From assembly GCA_035310015.1 (NCBI GenBank), contig DATGEO010000135.1, positions 1 to 17,936 on the forward strand: a stretch of DNA of 17,936 bases, in the 5' to 3' direction. Numbering within the stretch: position 1 is the first letter of the stretch; each line of letters opens with the position of its first letter. This document shows positions 1 through 7,112 of this stretch, in pieces. The position numbers were made by a program, and so were the translations under genes. A model generated the notes under the pieces. That model had not been told where the DNA came from. It made no database searches and saw only the letters and a program-made list of their open reading frames with translations. Origin of the DNA: DATGEO01 sp035310015. Lineage in GTDB: Bacteria; Chloroflexota; Dormibacteria; Dormibacterales; Dormibacteraceae.

Positions 1-684
1 CGCAAGGTGGACCTGCTCGTCGTGCGCGAGAACACCGAGGGCCTGTATGTGGGGATGGGGGGCCGTTTCAAGAGAGGCACCGAGCAGGAGGTCGCGATCC
101 AGGAAGACCTCAACACGCACCTCGGCGTCACACGGATCATCGAGTACGCATTCCAGGTCGCACGGCGCGAGGTCGTGATGGTGGACAAGTCGAACGCGAT
201 GGCGTTCGCGGGCGCGCTGTGGCAGGAACGCTGGAAGGCGGTGGCGGCAGAGCATCCGCACATCAAGACGCGACATCTATACGTCGATGCCGCCGCGATG
301 CAGCTCGTGCGCGACCCAAGCCAGTTCGACGTCATCGTCACGGGCAACCTGTTCGGGGACATCCTCTCCGATCTGACCGCGGAGCTGGTCGGTGGGATGG
401 GCATCGCGCCCTCGGGCAACATCAATCCGCAGACCAAACGCGGCCTCTTTGAGCCGGTCCACGGAACCGCCCCGGACATCGCCGGCAAAGGCATCGTCAA
501 CCCGATCGGGGCGATCCTGAGCGCTTCCATGATGGCCAGACACCTGGGTCATGCGGAAATGGCCAACGCGATCGAGGCTGCGGTCGAGTCGGCAATCCAG
601 GCGGGGGAGTGCACGCGCGACATCGGCGGCAACCTGTCGACGGGCGAAGTCGGCGACGCAATCGCGAAGAGGCTGAGGGACTGA
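1..684 (+). CDS. leuB: Isopropylmalate/homoisocitrate dehydrogenase family protein (5' partial)
   Basis: The reading frame is open from base 1 and has no convincing start here, so the N-terminus lies upstream; 227 C-terminal residues are visible. In this NAD(P)-dependent beta-decarboxylating dehydrogenase family, a 2-hydroxy-3-carboxy acid is oxidised and decarboxylated to a 2-oxoacid. Visible family motifs are RENTEGLY (residues 9-16 of the fragment), the Lys-containing DKSNAM, the metal-binding stretch GNLFGDILSDL, and the nucleotide-binding stretch FEPVHGTAPDIAGKG near the C-terminus. RENTEGLY is the form found in isocitrate, homoisocitrate, tartrate and archaeal-type isopropylmalate dehydrogenases, whereas classical bacterial LeuB usually has a REL-type version. 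Substrate is therefore not settled by motif alone. The next gene starts 1 nt after the stop, and the following isomerase and synthase genes place it in a 2-oxoacid elongation pathway for leucine or a related product. Confidence 0.88.
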   Translation, partial: RKVDLLVVRENTEGLYVGMGGRFKRGTEQEVAIQEDLNTHLGVTRIIEYAFQVARREVVMVDKSNAMAFAGALWQERWKAVAAEHPHIKTRHLYVDAAAMQLVRDPSQFDVIVTGNLFGDILSDLTAELVGGMGIAPSGNINPQTKRGLFEPVHGTAPDIAGKGIVNPIGAILSASMMARHLGHAEMANAIEAAVESAIQAGECTRDIGGNLSTGEVGDAIAKRLRD

Positions 685-685
685 C

Positions 686-1975
686 ATGGGCATGACGATG
701 ACCGAGAAGATCCTGGCCCGGGGAGCGGGCCGGGAGAGCGTGCGGCCGGGCGACCTCGTTTTGGCCAAGGTCGACTTCGCCATGGGTCACGACCTGACCA
801 TCCCGCCCGCCGGAAAGATCATGCGAGAGCAGATGGGAGCCGAAAGGATCTGGGACCCCGAACGCGTTGCCGTGACGCAGGACCATTTCCAGCCCGCCAA
901 GGACGCCGCGAGCGCGACCCTCGGCCGCCTGACGCGCGAGTTCTCGCACGAGATGGGGATCAAGTGGTATTTCGAGGTGGGGCAGGGTGGCATCTGCCAC
1001 ACGGTGCTGCCTGAGAACGGCCTCGTGCTGCCGGGCGAGCTCGTCGTTGGCGCCGACTCGCACAGCTGCACCTACGGCGCGTTGAACAACTTTGCGACCG
1101 GCATCGGCTCGACCGACCTCGCCTGCGTGCTCGCGCTGGGCGAACTCTGGTTTCGCGTCCCTGAAACGCTGAAGTTCGTCTATCGCAACCGGCTGAAGGA
1201 ATGGGTCGAGGCGAAGGACCTGATCCTCTACGTGATCGGCCAGATCGGCGTCGACGGCGCGAGGTCGAAGGCGATGGAGCACACCGGCGAGGCGCTGCGC
1301 CACATCGACATGGAGGCGCGGCTGACCATGACCAACATGGCCATCGAGGCCGGCGCCAAGAACGGCATCATGGAGTTCGACGGGGTGACCAGGGACTACC
1401 TCGACGGTCGCGCCAAGCGCTCGTACACGCCGGTGTCGTCCGACCCCGACGCCGAGTACGAGAAGGTATTCGAGTTTGACGCCGAGAAGGTCGAGCTCGG
1501 TGTCGCCAAGCCGATGTCGCCCGACAACTACGCGCCGCTTTCCGAGGTGGCCGGCACCCGGCTCGACCAGGTGTTCATCGGCTCGTGCACGAACTCGCGC
1601 ATCACCGACCTCCGGCGCGCGGCCGCCGTGTTGAAGGGCCACCACGTCGCGCCCGGCTTGCGCCTGATCATCACGCCGTCCTCCCACCAGGTGGCGATCC
1701 AGGCGGAGAAGGAAGGACTCATCGGCACCTTCCTGGAAGCCGGGGCTGCCTGGACCACCGCGACGTGCGGCGCCTGCCTCGGCGGCCACATGGGCGTGTT
1801 GGGCGACGGGGAGGTCTGCCTGAGCACGACCAACCGCAACTTCCCCGGCCGCATGGGACACCCGAAGGCGCAGGTATATCTGTCCAATCCGGCGGTGGCG
1901 GCGGCCAGCGCCGTGACGGGCGTGATCACCCACCCGAGCGAGGTGCTGGACCACCTCCCAGCAGGGGTCGCATGA
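686..1975 (+). CDS. leuC: 3-isopropylmalate dehydratase / homoaconitase large subunit
   Basis: 429-aa aconitase-superfamily large subunit that, with the small subunit, isomerises a 2-alkylmalate to its 3-isomer by dehydration and rehydration. The three [4Fe-4S] ligands are visible: Cys301 in GSCTNSR, and Cys361 and Cys364 in TCGACLGGHMG. Other family motifs are VGADSHSCTYGAL (121-133) and the N-terminal DFAMGHDLT. The length of about 420-430 aa without a fused swivel domain matches the archaeal/'type 2' LeuC-HacA group rather than the roughly 465-aa E. coli LeuC. ATG at 686 follows the upstream stop by 1 nt; further ATGs at 692 and 698 are possible starts. Isopropylmalate and homoaconitate are the main substrate alternatives, and this subunit alone does not decide between them. 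Confidence 0.93.
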   Translation: MGMTMTEKILARGAGRESVRPGDLVLAKVDFAMGHDLTIPPAGKIMREQMGAERIWDPERVAVTQDHFQPAKDAASATLGRLTREFSHEMGIKWYFEVGQGGICHTVLPENGLVLPGELVVGADSHSCTYGALNNFATGIGSTDLACVLALGELWFRVPETLKFVYRNRLKEWVEAKDLILYVIGQIGVDGARSKAMEHTGEALRHIDMEARLTMTNMAIEAGAKNGIMEFDGVTRDYLDGRAKRSYTPVSSDPDAEYEKVFEFDAEKVELGVAKPMSPDNYAPLSEVAGTRLDQVFIGSCTNSRITDLRRAAAVLKGHHVAPGLRLIITPSSHQVAIQAEKEGLIGTFLEAGAAWTTATCGACLGGHMGVLGDGEVCLSTTNRNFPGRMGHPKAQVYLSNPAVAAASAVTGVITHPSEVLDHLPAGVA

Positions 1976-2061
1976 CCGGCAGGCACGTCGTTGTGTACAA
2001 CGGCGGCCCTCGGCGCGCGAATTCGCCGCGTTTGTGCACCAAAGCGGGATTGGCGAAGTGA
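1972..2061 (+). other. Possible 29-codon linker ORF between the leuC- and leuD-like genes
   Basis: An ATG at 1972 overlaps the TGA of the upstream gene (ATGA). Its frame runs 29 codons and ends in a TGA at 2059-2061 that overlaps the likely GTG start of the small-subunit gene (GTGA at 2058-2061). The predicted peptide begins MTGRHVVVYNGG and is rich in Arg and Lys. The same 82 nt carry three short palindromes: CGTTGTGTACAACG (1989-2002), GCGAATTCGC (2017-2026) and the imperfect TTTGTGCACCAAA (2031-2043). A double stop-start overlap would suit translational coupling. However, an open frame of this length is common by chance in high-GC DNA, and no homology was recognised. Confidence 0.2.
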
Positions 2062-2591
2062 GCTTCCCCTCTGTCCTGCGCGGCAAGGCCTGGAAGTTCG
2101 GCGACAACATCGACACCGACCAGATCATCCCGGCGAAGTACGCGATCTACTCCCTCGACGAGAAGGAGCTGGGCAAGCATGCGATGGAAGGCGTGCCGGG
2201 ACGCGACACGTGGGCGTCGCACGTGACCGCCGGCGACATCCTCGTCGCCGGCTCGAACTTCGGATGCGGCTCGTCGCGCGAGATCGCGCCGGTGGCGATC
2301 CGCGGTGCCGGCGTGTCGCTGGTGATCGCTGACTCGTACGCGCGCATCTTCTTCCGCAACGCGATCAACATGGGCTACCCGATCCTGCAGTCGCCGCAGG
2401 CCGCAGAGGCCGTACAGGAAGGCGATGAGCTGGAGGTCGATCTCGAGCAGGGCATCGTCCGCGACTTCACGAAAGGCGACGAGTACCGGTGCGAGGCCTT
2501 CCCGCAGTTCATGAACGAGCTGCTGCACATGGGCGGCCTGGTGCCCTGGGTGCGCAAGCGCCTCGAAGAGCAGCGCCAGGCCGCGTCCTGA
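2058..2591 (+). CDS. leuD: 3-isopropylmalate dehydratase / homoaconitase small subunit
   Basis: 177-aa swivel-domain subunit that partners the preceding large subunit. The N-terminal FGDNIDTDQIIPAKY and the SNFGCGSSRE motif (residues 66-75) are diagnostic. The substrate-specificity loop after IIPAK reads YAIYS (28-32). From memory of the Methanocaldococcus pair, isopropylmalate isomerase has YLVYT here and homoaconitase YLRTT; an Ile instead of Arg at the third position favours the isopropylmalate type. I chose GTG 2058 because the protein then begins just before the first conserved strand and has a normal family length. The frame also allows GTG 2034. The stop TGA overlaps the next start (TGATG at 2589-2593), indicating translational coupling. 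The 82-nt gap after the large subunit is unusual for this otherwise packed operon. Confidence 0.9.
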   Translation: MSFPSVLRGKAWKFGDNIDTDQIIPAKYAIYSLDEKELGKHAMEGVPGRDTWASHVTAGDILVAGSNFGCGSSREIAPVAIRGAGVSLVIADSYARIFFRNAINMGYPILQSPQAAEAVQEGDELEVDLEQGIVRDFTKGDEYRCEAFPQFMNELLHMGGLVPWVRKRLEEQRQAAS

Positions 2592-4006
2592 TGGGAGAAG
2601 ACAAAGGGCTCCCCGCGAAATCGTCAGATTTCGTGGGGTTGAAACCGGTCGACCTGCAGGAGCCGCTCGAAGAGCTCGCCCGCGATCCGACCCGCTTCTC
2701 CCACGACCTGAAGTTCCCGCCGGCCGAGAAGATCCGCGTCTACGACGACACACTGCGGGACGGGGAGCAGATGCCGGGCGTCGCGATCACGCCGAAAGAC
2801 AAGTACGAGCTCGCCCGCATGCTGTCGGACATCGGCGTCCACATCATGGACGTCGGCTTCCCGTCGGTTTCCGAGAGCGAGCGCGAGACTCTGCGCCTCG
2901 TGCTCGAGGGTCGCAAGCGCGGCGAGCTGCGGCCCGACCTCGAGGTTCTCTGCATGATGCGGTCGACGCAGGGCGACATCGACGCGACCATGAAGGTCAT
3001 CGACTCGCTGGGCTACAAGCGCGACGAGCTGACGTACTTCATCTTCACGTCCGCCTCCGATCTGCACGTCAAGTACAAGCTGGGCAAGACGCTGCTGCAC
3101 CGCGAGGGCATTCCCGAGTCGGAGTGGCTCGAGATGCCGATCTGGTTCTACCGCGCGGCGAACCTTCGCATGATGTGCGACGCCATCCGCTATGCGCGGG
3201 AGCAGGGCGCGACGTCGATCGAGTTCGGCGGCGAAGACGGCAGCCGCGCCGACGTCAACTACATCGCCGAGATCCACGCCGAAGGCCTGCGCGCGGGCGG
3301 CACGCGGCCCTCGACGCCGGACACCGTCGGCTGCTACTCGCCGTTCGCAGTGCGCGAGTACATTCCCAAGATCAAGGCCGCGGCGCCGGACGCGCCGCTG
3401 GTCGTGCACTTCCACAACGACCTCGGCATCGGCGCCTGGAACACGGTGATGGCTCTGGGCTCGGGCGCGGAGGTTTTCACCACCAGCGTCAACGGCATCG
3501 GCGAGCGCACCGGCAACGCGCCGATGCACCAGGTGCTCCTGCAGCTCCGCTACCTCTTCGGCATCGAGATTCCGGGCTTCAAGTACGAGAAGCTGCGCGA
3601 CCTCGCGCGGCGGCTGGAGCTCATGAGCGGGATCCCGGTGCAGCCGACCGAGCCCGGCATCGGGCTCAACGTCTTCACGCACGAGTCGGGCATCCACACC
3701 GCGGGCATGCTCATCCATCCCGCGATCTACCAGTTCATCCCTCCGGACGACCTCGGCGCGAAGATCGAATACGTCTACGGCAAGCACTCGGGCGCGGTCG
3801 TCATCGAGCACGCGCTGCGGGAGGCGGGGATCAGCCCGGAGCCGAAGCTCGTCGGCCGCGTTCTCGAAGAGGTGAAGCGGTTGCGCGAAGAGCGCGCCGA
3901 GCAGGCGGACTTCTCCGACTTCCACAGGCGGTACTACGATCACCTCAACCGCCTCGGCCTGACCGCTGAAGAGGTGGTCGACATCGCGCGGGCGGTCAAC
4001 AACTAG
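2591..4006 (+). CDS. 2-isopropylmalate / homocitrate synthase family acyltransferase
   Basis: 471-aa DRE-TIM metallolyase that would condense acetyl-CoA with a 2-oxoacid, the first step of chain elongation. Visible motifs are DTLRDGEQ (53-60), the metal-binding HFHND (273-277), NGIGERTGNA (301-310), HESGIH (364-369) and YGKHSG near 396. The first ~45 residues are an extra N-terminal extension before the TIM barrel. After the barrel there is only a short helical tail, so the LeuA-type allosteric domain of about 120 residues for leucine feedback is missing. ATG 2591 overlaps the upstream stop; the frame stays open to 2489, but that part lies inside the leuD-like gene. Isopropylmalate, homocitrate and citramalate synthases share these motifs. 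The context and isomerase loop lean to isopropylmalate, without proof. Confidence 0.87.
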   Translation: MGEDKGLPAKSSDFVGLKPVDLQEPLEELARDPTRFSHDLKFPPAEKIRVYDDTLRDGEQMPGVAITPKDKYELARMLSDIGVHIMDVGFPSVSESERETLRLVLEGRKRGELRPDLEVLCMMRSTQGDIDATMKVIDSLGYKRDELTYFIFTSASDLHVKYKLGKTLLHREGIPESEWLEMPIWFYRAANLRMMCDAIRYAREQGATSIEFGGEDGSRADVNYIAEIHAEGLRAGGTRPSTPDTVGCYSPFAVREYIPKIKAAAPDAPLVVHFHNDLGIGAWNTVMALGSGAEVFTTSVNGIGERTGNAPMHQVLLQLRYLFGIEIPGFKYEKLRDLARRLELMSGIPVQPTEPGIGLNVFTHESGIHTAGMLIHPAIYQFIPPDDLGAKIEYVYGKHSGAVVIEHALREAGISPEPKLVGRVLEEVKRLREERAEQADFSDFHRRYYDHLNRLGLTAEEVVDIARAVNN

Positions 4007-4993
4007 ATGGCGACCAAGACCAGGGCGGACACCGCGACGCGCGAGGAGTACCTCCGGCTGCACCGGTGGATGTGCATGGCCAAGGCGCTCGACGACCGCA
4101 TGCACATCCTGGTCAAGCAGGGCCGCGCGCCGTTCGTCGGCTCGAGCCGAGGCCACGAGGGCATCCAGGTCGCGTCGACGGCCGCGCTGGGCGAGGACGA
4201 CTGGCTCGTACCGCACTACCGCGCGCTCGCGAACTCGATCGTGCGCGGGCTGACGATGAAGGAATGGATGCTCGCGGTCTTCGCCAAAGCGGACGACCCG
4301 CTGTCCGCGGGCCGAAACATCCCCGGCGGCTGCTACAGCTACCGCAAGCTAAACATCGCGCCCGTCTCGCAGGTCGTGGCGAGCTGGGTGCCCAAGGCCG
4401 CGGGTGTCGCCTACGGCACGAAGATGAGAGGCGAGCACGCGGTGACGCTCTGCACCTTCGGCGATGGGGCGACGAGCCAGGGCGACTTCCACGAGGGCGT
4501 CAACTTCGCGGCCACCCACCGGCTGCCGGTGGTGTTCGTTTGCGAGAACAACAGCTACGCGATCTCGGTGCCCATCCGTCTGCAGATGCGCAACCCCAAC
4601 GTCGCCGACCGCGCGGCCGGGTACGGCATCCCGGGCGTCACCGTCGACGGCACCGACGTGCCCGAGTGCTATGCCGCCTGCAAGGAGGCCGTGGCGCGGG
4701 CGCGCGCGGGGGAGGGGCCGACGCTCATCGACGCCAAGGTCTGGCGCATGAACTCGCACACGTCGGAAGACAACCATGTCAAGTACCGCGGCCAGGACGA
4801 GATCGCCGAGGCCGCGAAACACGATCCGATCGCGCGCTTCAACGAATGGCTGATCGAGCGGCGCTGGCTGAGTCCTGACGAGGCCGCGCGGGTGCAGCAG
4901 GAGTGCGACCGCGAAGCCTCGGACGCCGCCGATTGGGCAGAGCAGCAGCCCGATCCCCGGCCGGAGGACGCACTTAAAAATGTGTTCGCCTGA
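4007..4993 (+). CDS. Thiamine-dependent 2-oxoacid dehydrogenase E1 alpha subunit (branched-chain type)
   Basis: 328-aa alpha subunit of a heterotetrameric E1, which decarboxylates a 2-oxoacid on thiamine diphosphate and passes the acyl group to the E2 lipoyl domain. The ThDP/Mg motif runs from GDG (152-154) to NN (181-182). The HTSED segment (251-255) followed by YR resembles the phosphorylation/active-site loop of E1 alpha proteins. SRGHEGIQVAS near residue 48 and CENNSYAISVP are most like branched-chain 2-oxoacid dehydrogenases; pyruvate or acetoin types remain possible. The start codon immediately follows the upstream TAG with no spacer, so co-expression with the synthase is likely. No E1 beta gene follows: an unrelated protein begins 45 nt downstream, so the partner must be encoded upstream of the window or elsewhere. 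Confidence 0.9.
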   Translation: MATKTRADTATREEYLRLHRWMCMAKALDDRMHILVKQGRAPFVGSSRGHEGIQVASTAALGEDDWLVPHYRALANSIVRGLTMKEWMLAVFAKADDPLSAGRNIPGGCYSYRKLNIAPVSQVVASWVPKAAGVAYGTKMRGEHAVTLCTFGDGATSQGDFHEGVNFAATHRLPVVFVCENNSYAISVPIRLQMRNPNVADRAAGYGIPGVTVDGTDVPECYAACKEAVARARAGEGPTLIDAKVWRMNSHTSEDNHVKYRGQDEIAEAAKHDPIARFNEWLIERRWLSPDEAARVQQECDREASDAADWAEQQPDPRPEDALKNVFA

Positions 4994-5015
4994 ACCGGAG
5001 GGGCGGCCTTCAAAA

Positions 5016-5021
5016 TAGACT
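5016..5021 (+). promoter_or_regulatory. Possible -10 element upstream of the Pro/Ala-rich gene
   Basis: TAGACT in an AT-rich context (caaaaTAGACT), 17 nt before the ATG at 5039. The same hexamer occurs before the gene at 12857. No convincing -35 and no Shine-Dalgarno are visible; a transcript would have a leader of about 10 nt. Weak support. Confidence 0.25.
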
Positions 5022-5038
5022 CTCGGATCTAGCCCGCG

Positions 5039-6547
5039 ATGGATTCCCACGCCAACCAGTCCAACCCGCCCGGCTCCTCCCGCGAGCAGGAAGAGCCCGA
5101 GACCAGCCAGATGGCTGCCGTGCCGCCCGCCCAGCCGGAGGTAGTGTGGCCCGAGGATCCGTTCGCGGAGGGCGATGGCCGCGAGGAGTCTCCTCGGACC
5201 TCGTCGCCGGGCAGCCCGCCCTGGCAGGAGCCGTCGTTCGGCGAACCGCCCGCGCCGCCAGAGAGCCTGGCCGCCACGCCGGCCGACGACGACCCGCACA
5301 CCGCGCCTTTCCCGGCGCAGCCGGCGATCGCGCGCTGGCAGGCACGCTCCGACTCCGACGTCGGCAAGACTCAGCCGCCAATGCCGCCGAGGCCGGTCGC
5401 CTCGGCCGCGGAGGACAACGGGACCGAGGACACCGAGCCACCGGTGCCGGCAGCACCGGCGGCAGAGGAACCCCCGGTCGGGGCGGAGTCGGAGGCATCG
5501 ACCGGGGAGGCGGAAGCTGCTGCTGAGCCCGCCGCCGCGCCCGAGGCGGCGGAGGTCGAGGCGTCCGAACCGGTGACGTCGGAGCAGCCGGCGCTCGAGG
5601 TCGAGCCCCGCGTCGACGAACCAGCGTCCGAACCTGACATGCCCGCGACCGCGCCGCCGGTGCCCGAGCCGCTCGCGGCCGAGACCCCTGAAACGGCCGC
5701 GGTCGAGCCGGCGGCGCCGGTGGCCGCACCGGAGCCGGCCAAGCCCGCCGAGCCGCCCACGACGCCCGCCTCCGCGACGTCATCGGCCACGGCATCCGCC
5801 TCCAACCCGCCGATTCCGGCGTGGGCGCCGAAGCTCGACGCCCCGGCCGCCCAACCGCATGGGATCCAGTGGCCCGGATCGAACCTGCCGTCCTGGGCGC
5901 CGATCGCCGGCGGGCAGCCCGCGGCCGGGGCGCCGGAGAGGGTGCGCATCGGCAGCACGCCGCAGCCCGCCGCGCCGGCTCCCGCGCCCACCCCGCCGGT
6001 CCAGGCGTCGGCGCCGCCTCAGGCCCCAACCCCTCAGGTCCTACCTCAGGTGGCGCCGCAGCCCGCGCCTGCCCCGGCCGCCCCGCAGCCGCCGGCCCCG
6101 GCTCCGACTGCGTCGAGCCCACCCAAGGCGACGTCCTCGTCGTGGCAGATCGTGGAGCAGAAGCGCGAAACCGAGCCGGCTTTCACGGGCCCGAGCGCGG
6201 AGGACAAGTCCTACGCCGAATGGTTCGCGTGGGCGAAGCGATCCGGCGCGCCGGCCAGCGCGTGTCACGCGGCGGCGCAGGGCGCGTTTCGCGCCCTGTC
6301 GAGCGGGCAGGACATGGCCACCGCCGTGAAGTGGGCGACGGTCGCGATGGCCTCGCCGCCCGGGCTGGTCGGACAGGCGCGGCAGCTGTACTGCGCCTGG
6401 TTCTCGCTCGGCAACATCGACCTGCAGCTGCCGACGCCGACGGCGCACGCCTTCGCGACGGGCGCCATCCAAGCGCTGGAGAGTGGGGCGGACTCGATGG
6501 TCGCGCACCAGGCGGGGCTCGCCGCCGCGGGAATAAGCGGCCGCTAA
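5039..6547 (+). CDS. Pro/Ala/Glu-rich protein with a C-terminal helical domain, function unknown
   Basis: 502 aa in two parts. Residues 1 to about 365 are low complexity, dominated by Pro, Ala and Glu and probably disordered, with scattered tryptophan motifs such as PAWAPKLDAP and PSWAPIAGG. Residues about 368-502 have normal composition and look helical, with several Trp and aromatic residues (SYAEWFAWAKRSG, YCAWFSLGN). I recognise no family. There is no signal peptide or membrane segment, so a cytoplasmic location is likely. The gene sits 45 nt after the E1 alpha gene, but its composition does not suggest a role in that pathway. Its TAA overlaps the stop of the convergent small gene. The P-x-W-x-P tryptophan pattern recurs in the protein starting at 16948. 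The start is the first ATG in frame after the upstream gene; it lacks a clear ribosome site. Confidence 0.75.
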   Translation: MDSHANQSNPPGSSREQEEPETSQMAAVPPAQPEVVWPEDPFAEGDGREESPRTSSPGSPPWQEPSFGEPPAPPESLAATPADDDPHTAPFPAQPAIARWQARSDSDVGKTQPPMPPRPVASAAEDNGTEDTEPPVPAAPAAEEPPVGAESEASTGEAEAAAEPAAAPEAAEVEASEPVTSEQPALEVEPRVDEPASEPDMPATAPPVPEPLAAETPETAAVEPAAPVAAPEPAKPAEPPTTPASATSSATASASNPPIPAWAPKLDAPAAQPHGIQWPGSNLPSWAPIAGGQPAAGAPERVRIGSTPQPAAPAPAPTPPVQASAPPQAPTPQVLPQVAPQPAPAPAAPQPPAPAPTASSPPKATSSSWQIVEQKRETEPAFTGPSAEDKSYAEWFAWAKRSGAPASACHAAAQGAFRALSSGQDMATAVKWATVAMASPPGLVGQARQLYCAWFSLGNIDLQLPTPTAHAFATGAIQALESGADSMVAHQAGLAAAGISGR

Positions 6548-6720
6548 CGCCGGCTCTCGACCGCCTCTGCCAGCCGGCGCAGGTGGCGGAACAGCAAGCC
6601 GGTGCGGGAGTGCACGTAGCGCGCGATTGCCGCTGACCGGCGCATCTGCGCCTGCTGGTCGGCAAGGTGGCGGGCGTGCTCCTCACCGAAGTTGTTCGCG
6701 CGATCCATCTCGTTGAACAT
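6544..6720 (-). CDS. Small 58-aa protein downstream of DUF2089, function unknown
   Basis: A 59-codon frame from ATG (6720-6718) to TAG (6546-6544). It begins MFNEMDRANNFGEEHARHL and ends LRRLAEAVESRR. The strongest evidence is a near-ideal Shine-Dalgarno, AAGGAG at 6734-6729, 8 nt from the ATG and directly behind the TAG of the DUF2089 gene, in a window where such sites are rare. The peptide is charged and probably a helical hairpin; the second half is amphipathic and Arg-rich (RYVHSRTGLLFRHLRRLAE). There is no membrane segment and no recognised family. It looks like the third gene of the DUF4097-DUF2089 operon. Its stop codon overlaps that of the convergent Pro/Ala-rich gene by 2 nt. At 58 aa it would escape typical length cut-offs. 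Confidence 0.6.
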   Translation of the reverse strand: MFNEMDRANNFGEEHARHLADQQAQMRRSAAIARYVHSRTGLLFRHLRRLAEAVESRR

Positions 6721-6728
6721 CTCGCAGT

Positions 6729-6734
6729 CTCCTT
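6729..6734 (-). promoter_or_regulatory. Shine-Dalgarno of the 58-aa gene
   Basis: AAGGAG on the minus strand, immediately after the DUF2089 stop codon and 8 nt before the ATG at 6720. It is one of the few textbook ribosome sites in the window and decides the start of the small gene. Confidence 0.65.
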
Positions 6735-7112
6735 CTAGGAATCCAGGCGCGCCATGGCTTCGTCGACGGTGATCTCGCCGCGCGCCACCTGCTCCAGGAG
6801 CTCGACGCGCGACGGCGCGGGCGCCGCCGGCCGCTCGACGCCGATCTTCGCCAGCAGCGAATCGAAGCGGGCGCGCGCGGTGGGGTAGCTCACGCCCAGG
6901 TGGCGCTCGAGCTCCTTCATGTTTCCGCGCGACGCCAGGAACACGCGCAGCACGTCGCGATCGTCGTCGGCAAGGGCGCAGAACTCGCAGCTCGCGAAAT
7001 CACCCGACAGCTCGGTCCGGCACGACGGGCACGTCAGCCGGGTCACGTTGAGGCGGTCGCTGCAGACGGGACAGGTCAGCGGCGGGCGCCGCACCGCTCC
7101 TCGCCCGCTCAC
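6735..7112 (-). CDS. DUF2089 family zinc-ribbon/HTH protein
   Basis: 125 aa, starting at GTG 7112, which overlaps the stop of the upstream DUF4097 gene (GTGA); the frame is open further upstream only as a shadow of that gene. The N-terminus carries two CxxC knuckles, CPVC (14-17) and CPSC (28-31), and another pair at Cys42/Cys45, giving a zinc-ribbon. Then comes the helix-turn-helix-like segment RGNMKELERHLGVSYPTARARF (62-83), which matches DUF2089 proteins. Residues 106-124 (QVARGEITVDEAMARLD) form a short helical motif very like the N-terminus of the neighbouring DUF4097 protein. A DNA-binding regulatory role for this operon is plausible: the family is annotated only as a domain of unknown function, but it pairs metal-binding and HTH features. 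Confidence 0.85.
   Translation of the reverse strand: MSGRGAVRRPPLTCPVCSDRLNVTRLTCPSCRTELSGDFASCEFCALADDDRDVLRVFLASRGNMKELERHLGVSYPTARARFDSLLAKIGVERPAAPAPSRVELLEQVARGEITVDEAMARLDS

Noticed and set aside
2624..4216. 530-codon minus-strand frame opposite the synthase and E1 alpha genes
   Set aside because: Arg/Val/Asp-rich with no motifs; it is the usual antisense shadow of high-GC coding DNA over clearly real genes.
5371..5991. Gly/Ser/Ala-rich minus-strand frame inside the Pro/Ala-rich gene
   Set aside because: Same complement effect; no ribosome site and no domain.
6537..6544. GCGGCCGC palindrome at the convergent stops as a terminator
   Set aside because: No loop and no T tract on either side; a common 8-mer in high-GC DNA.
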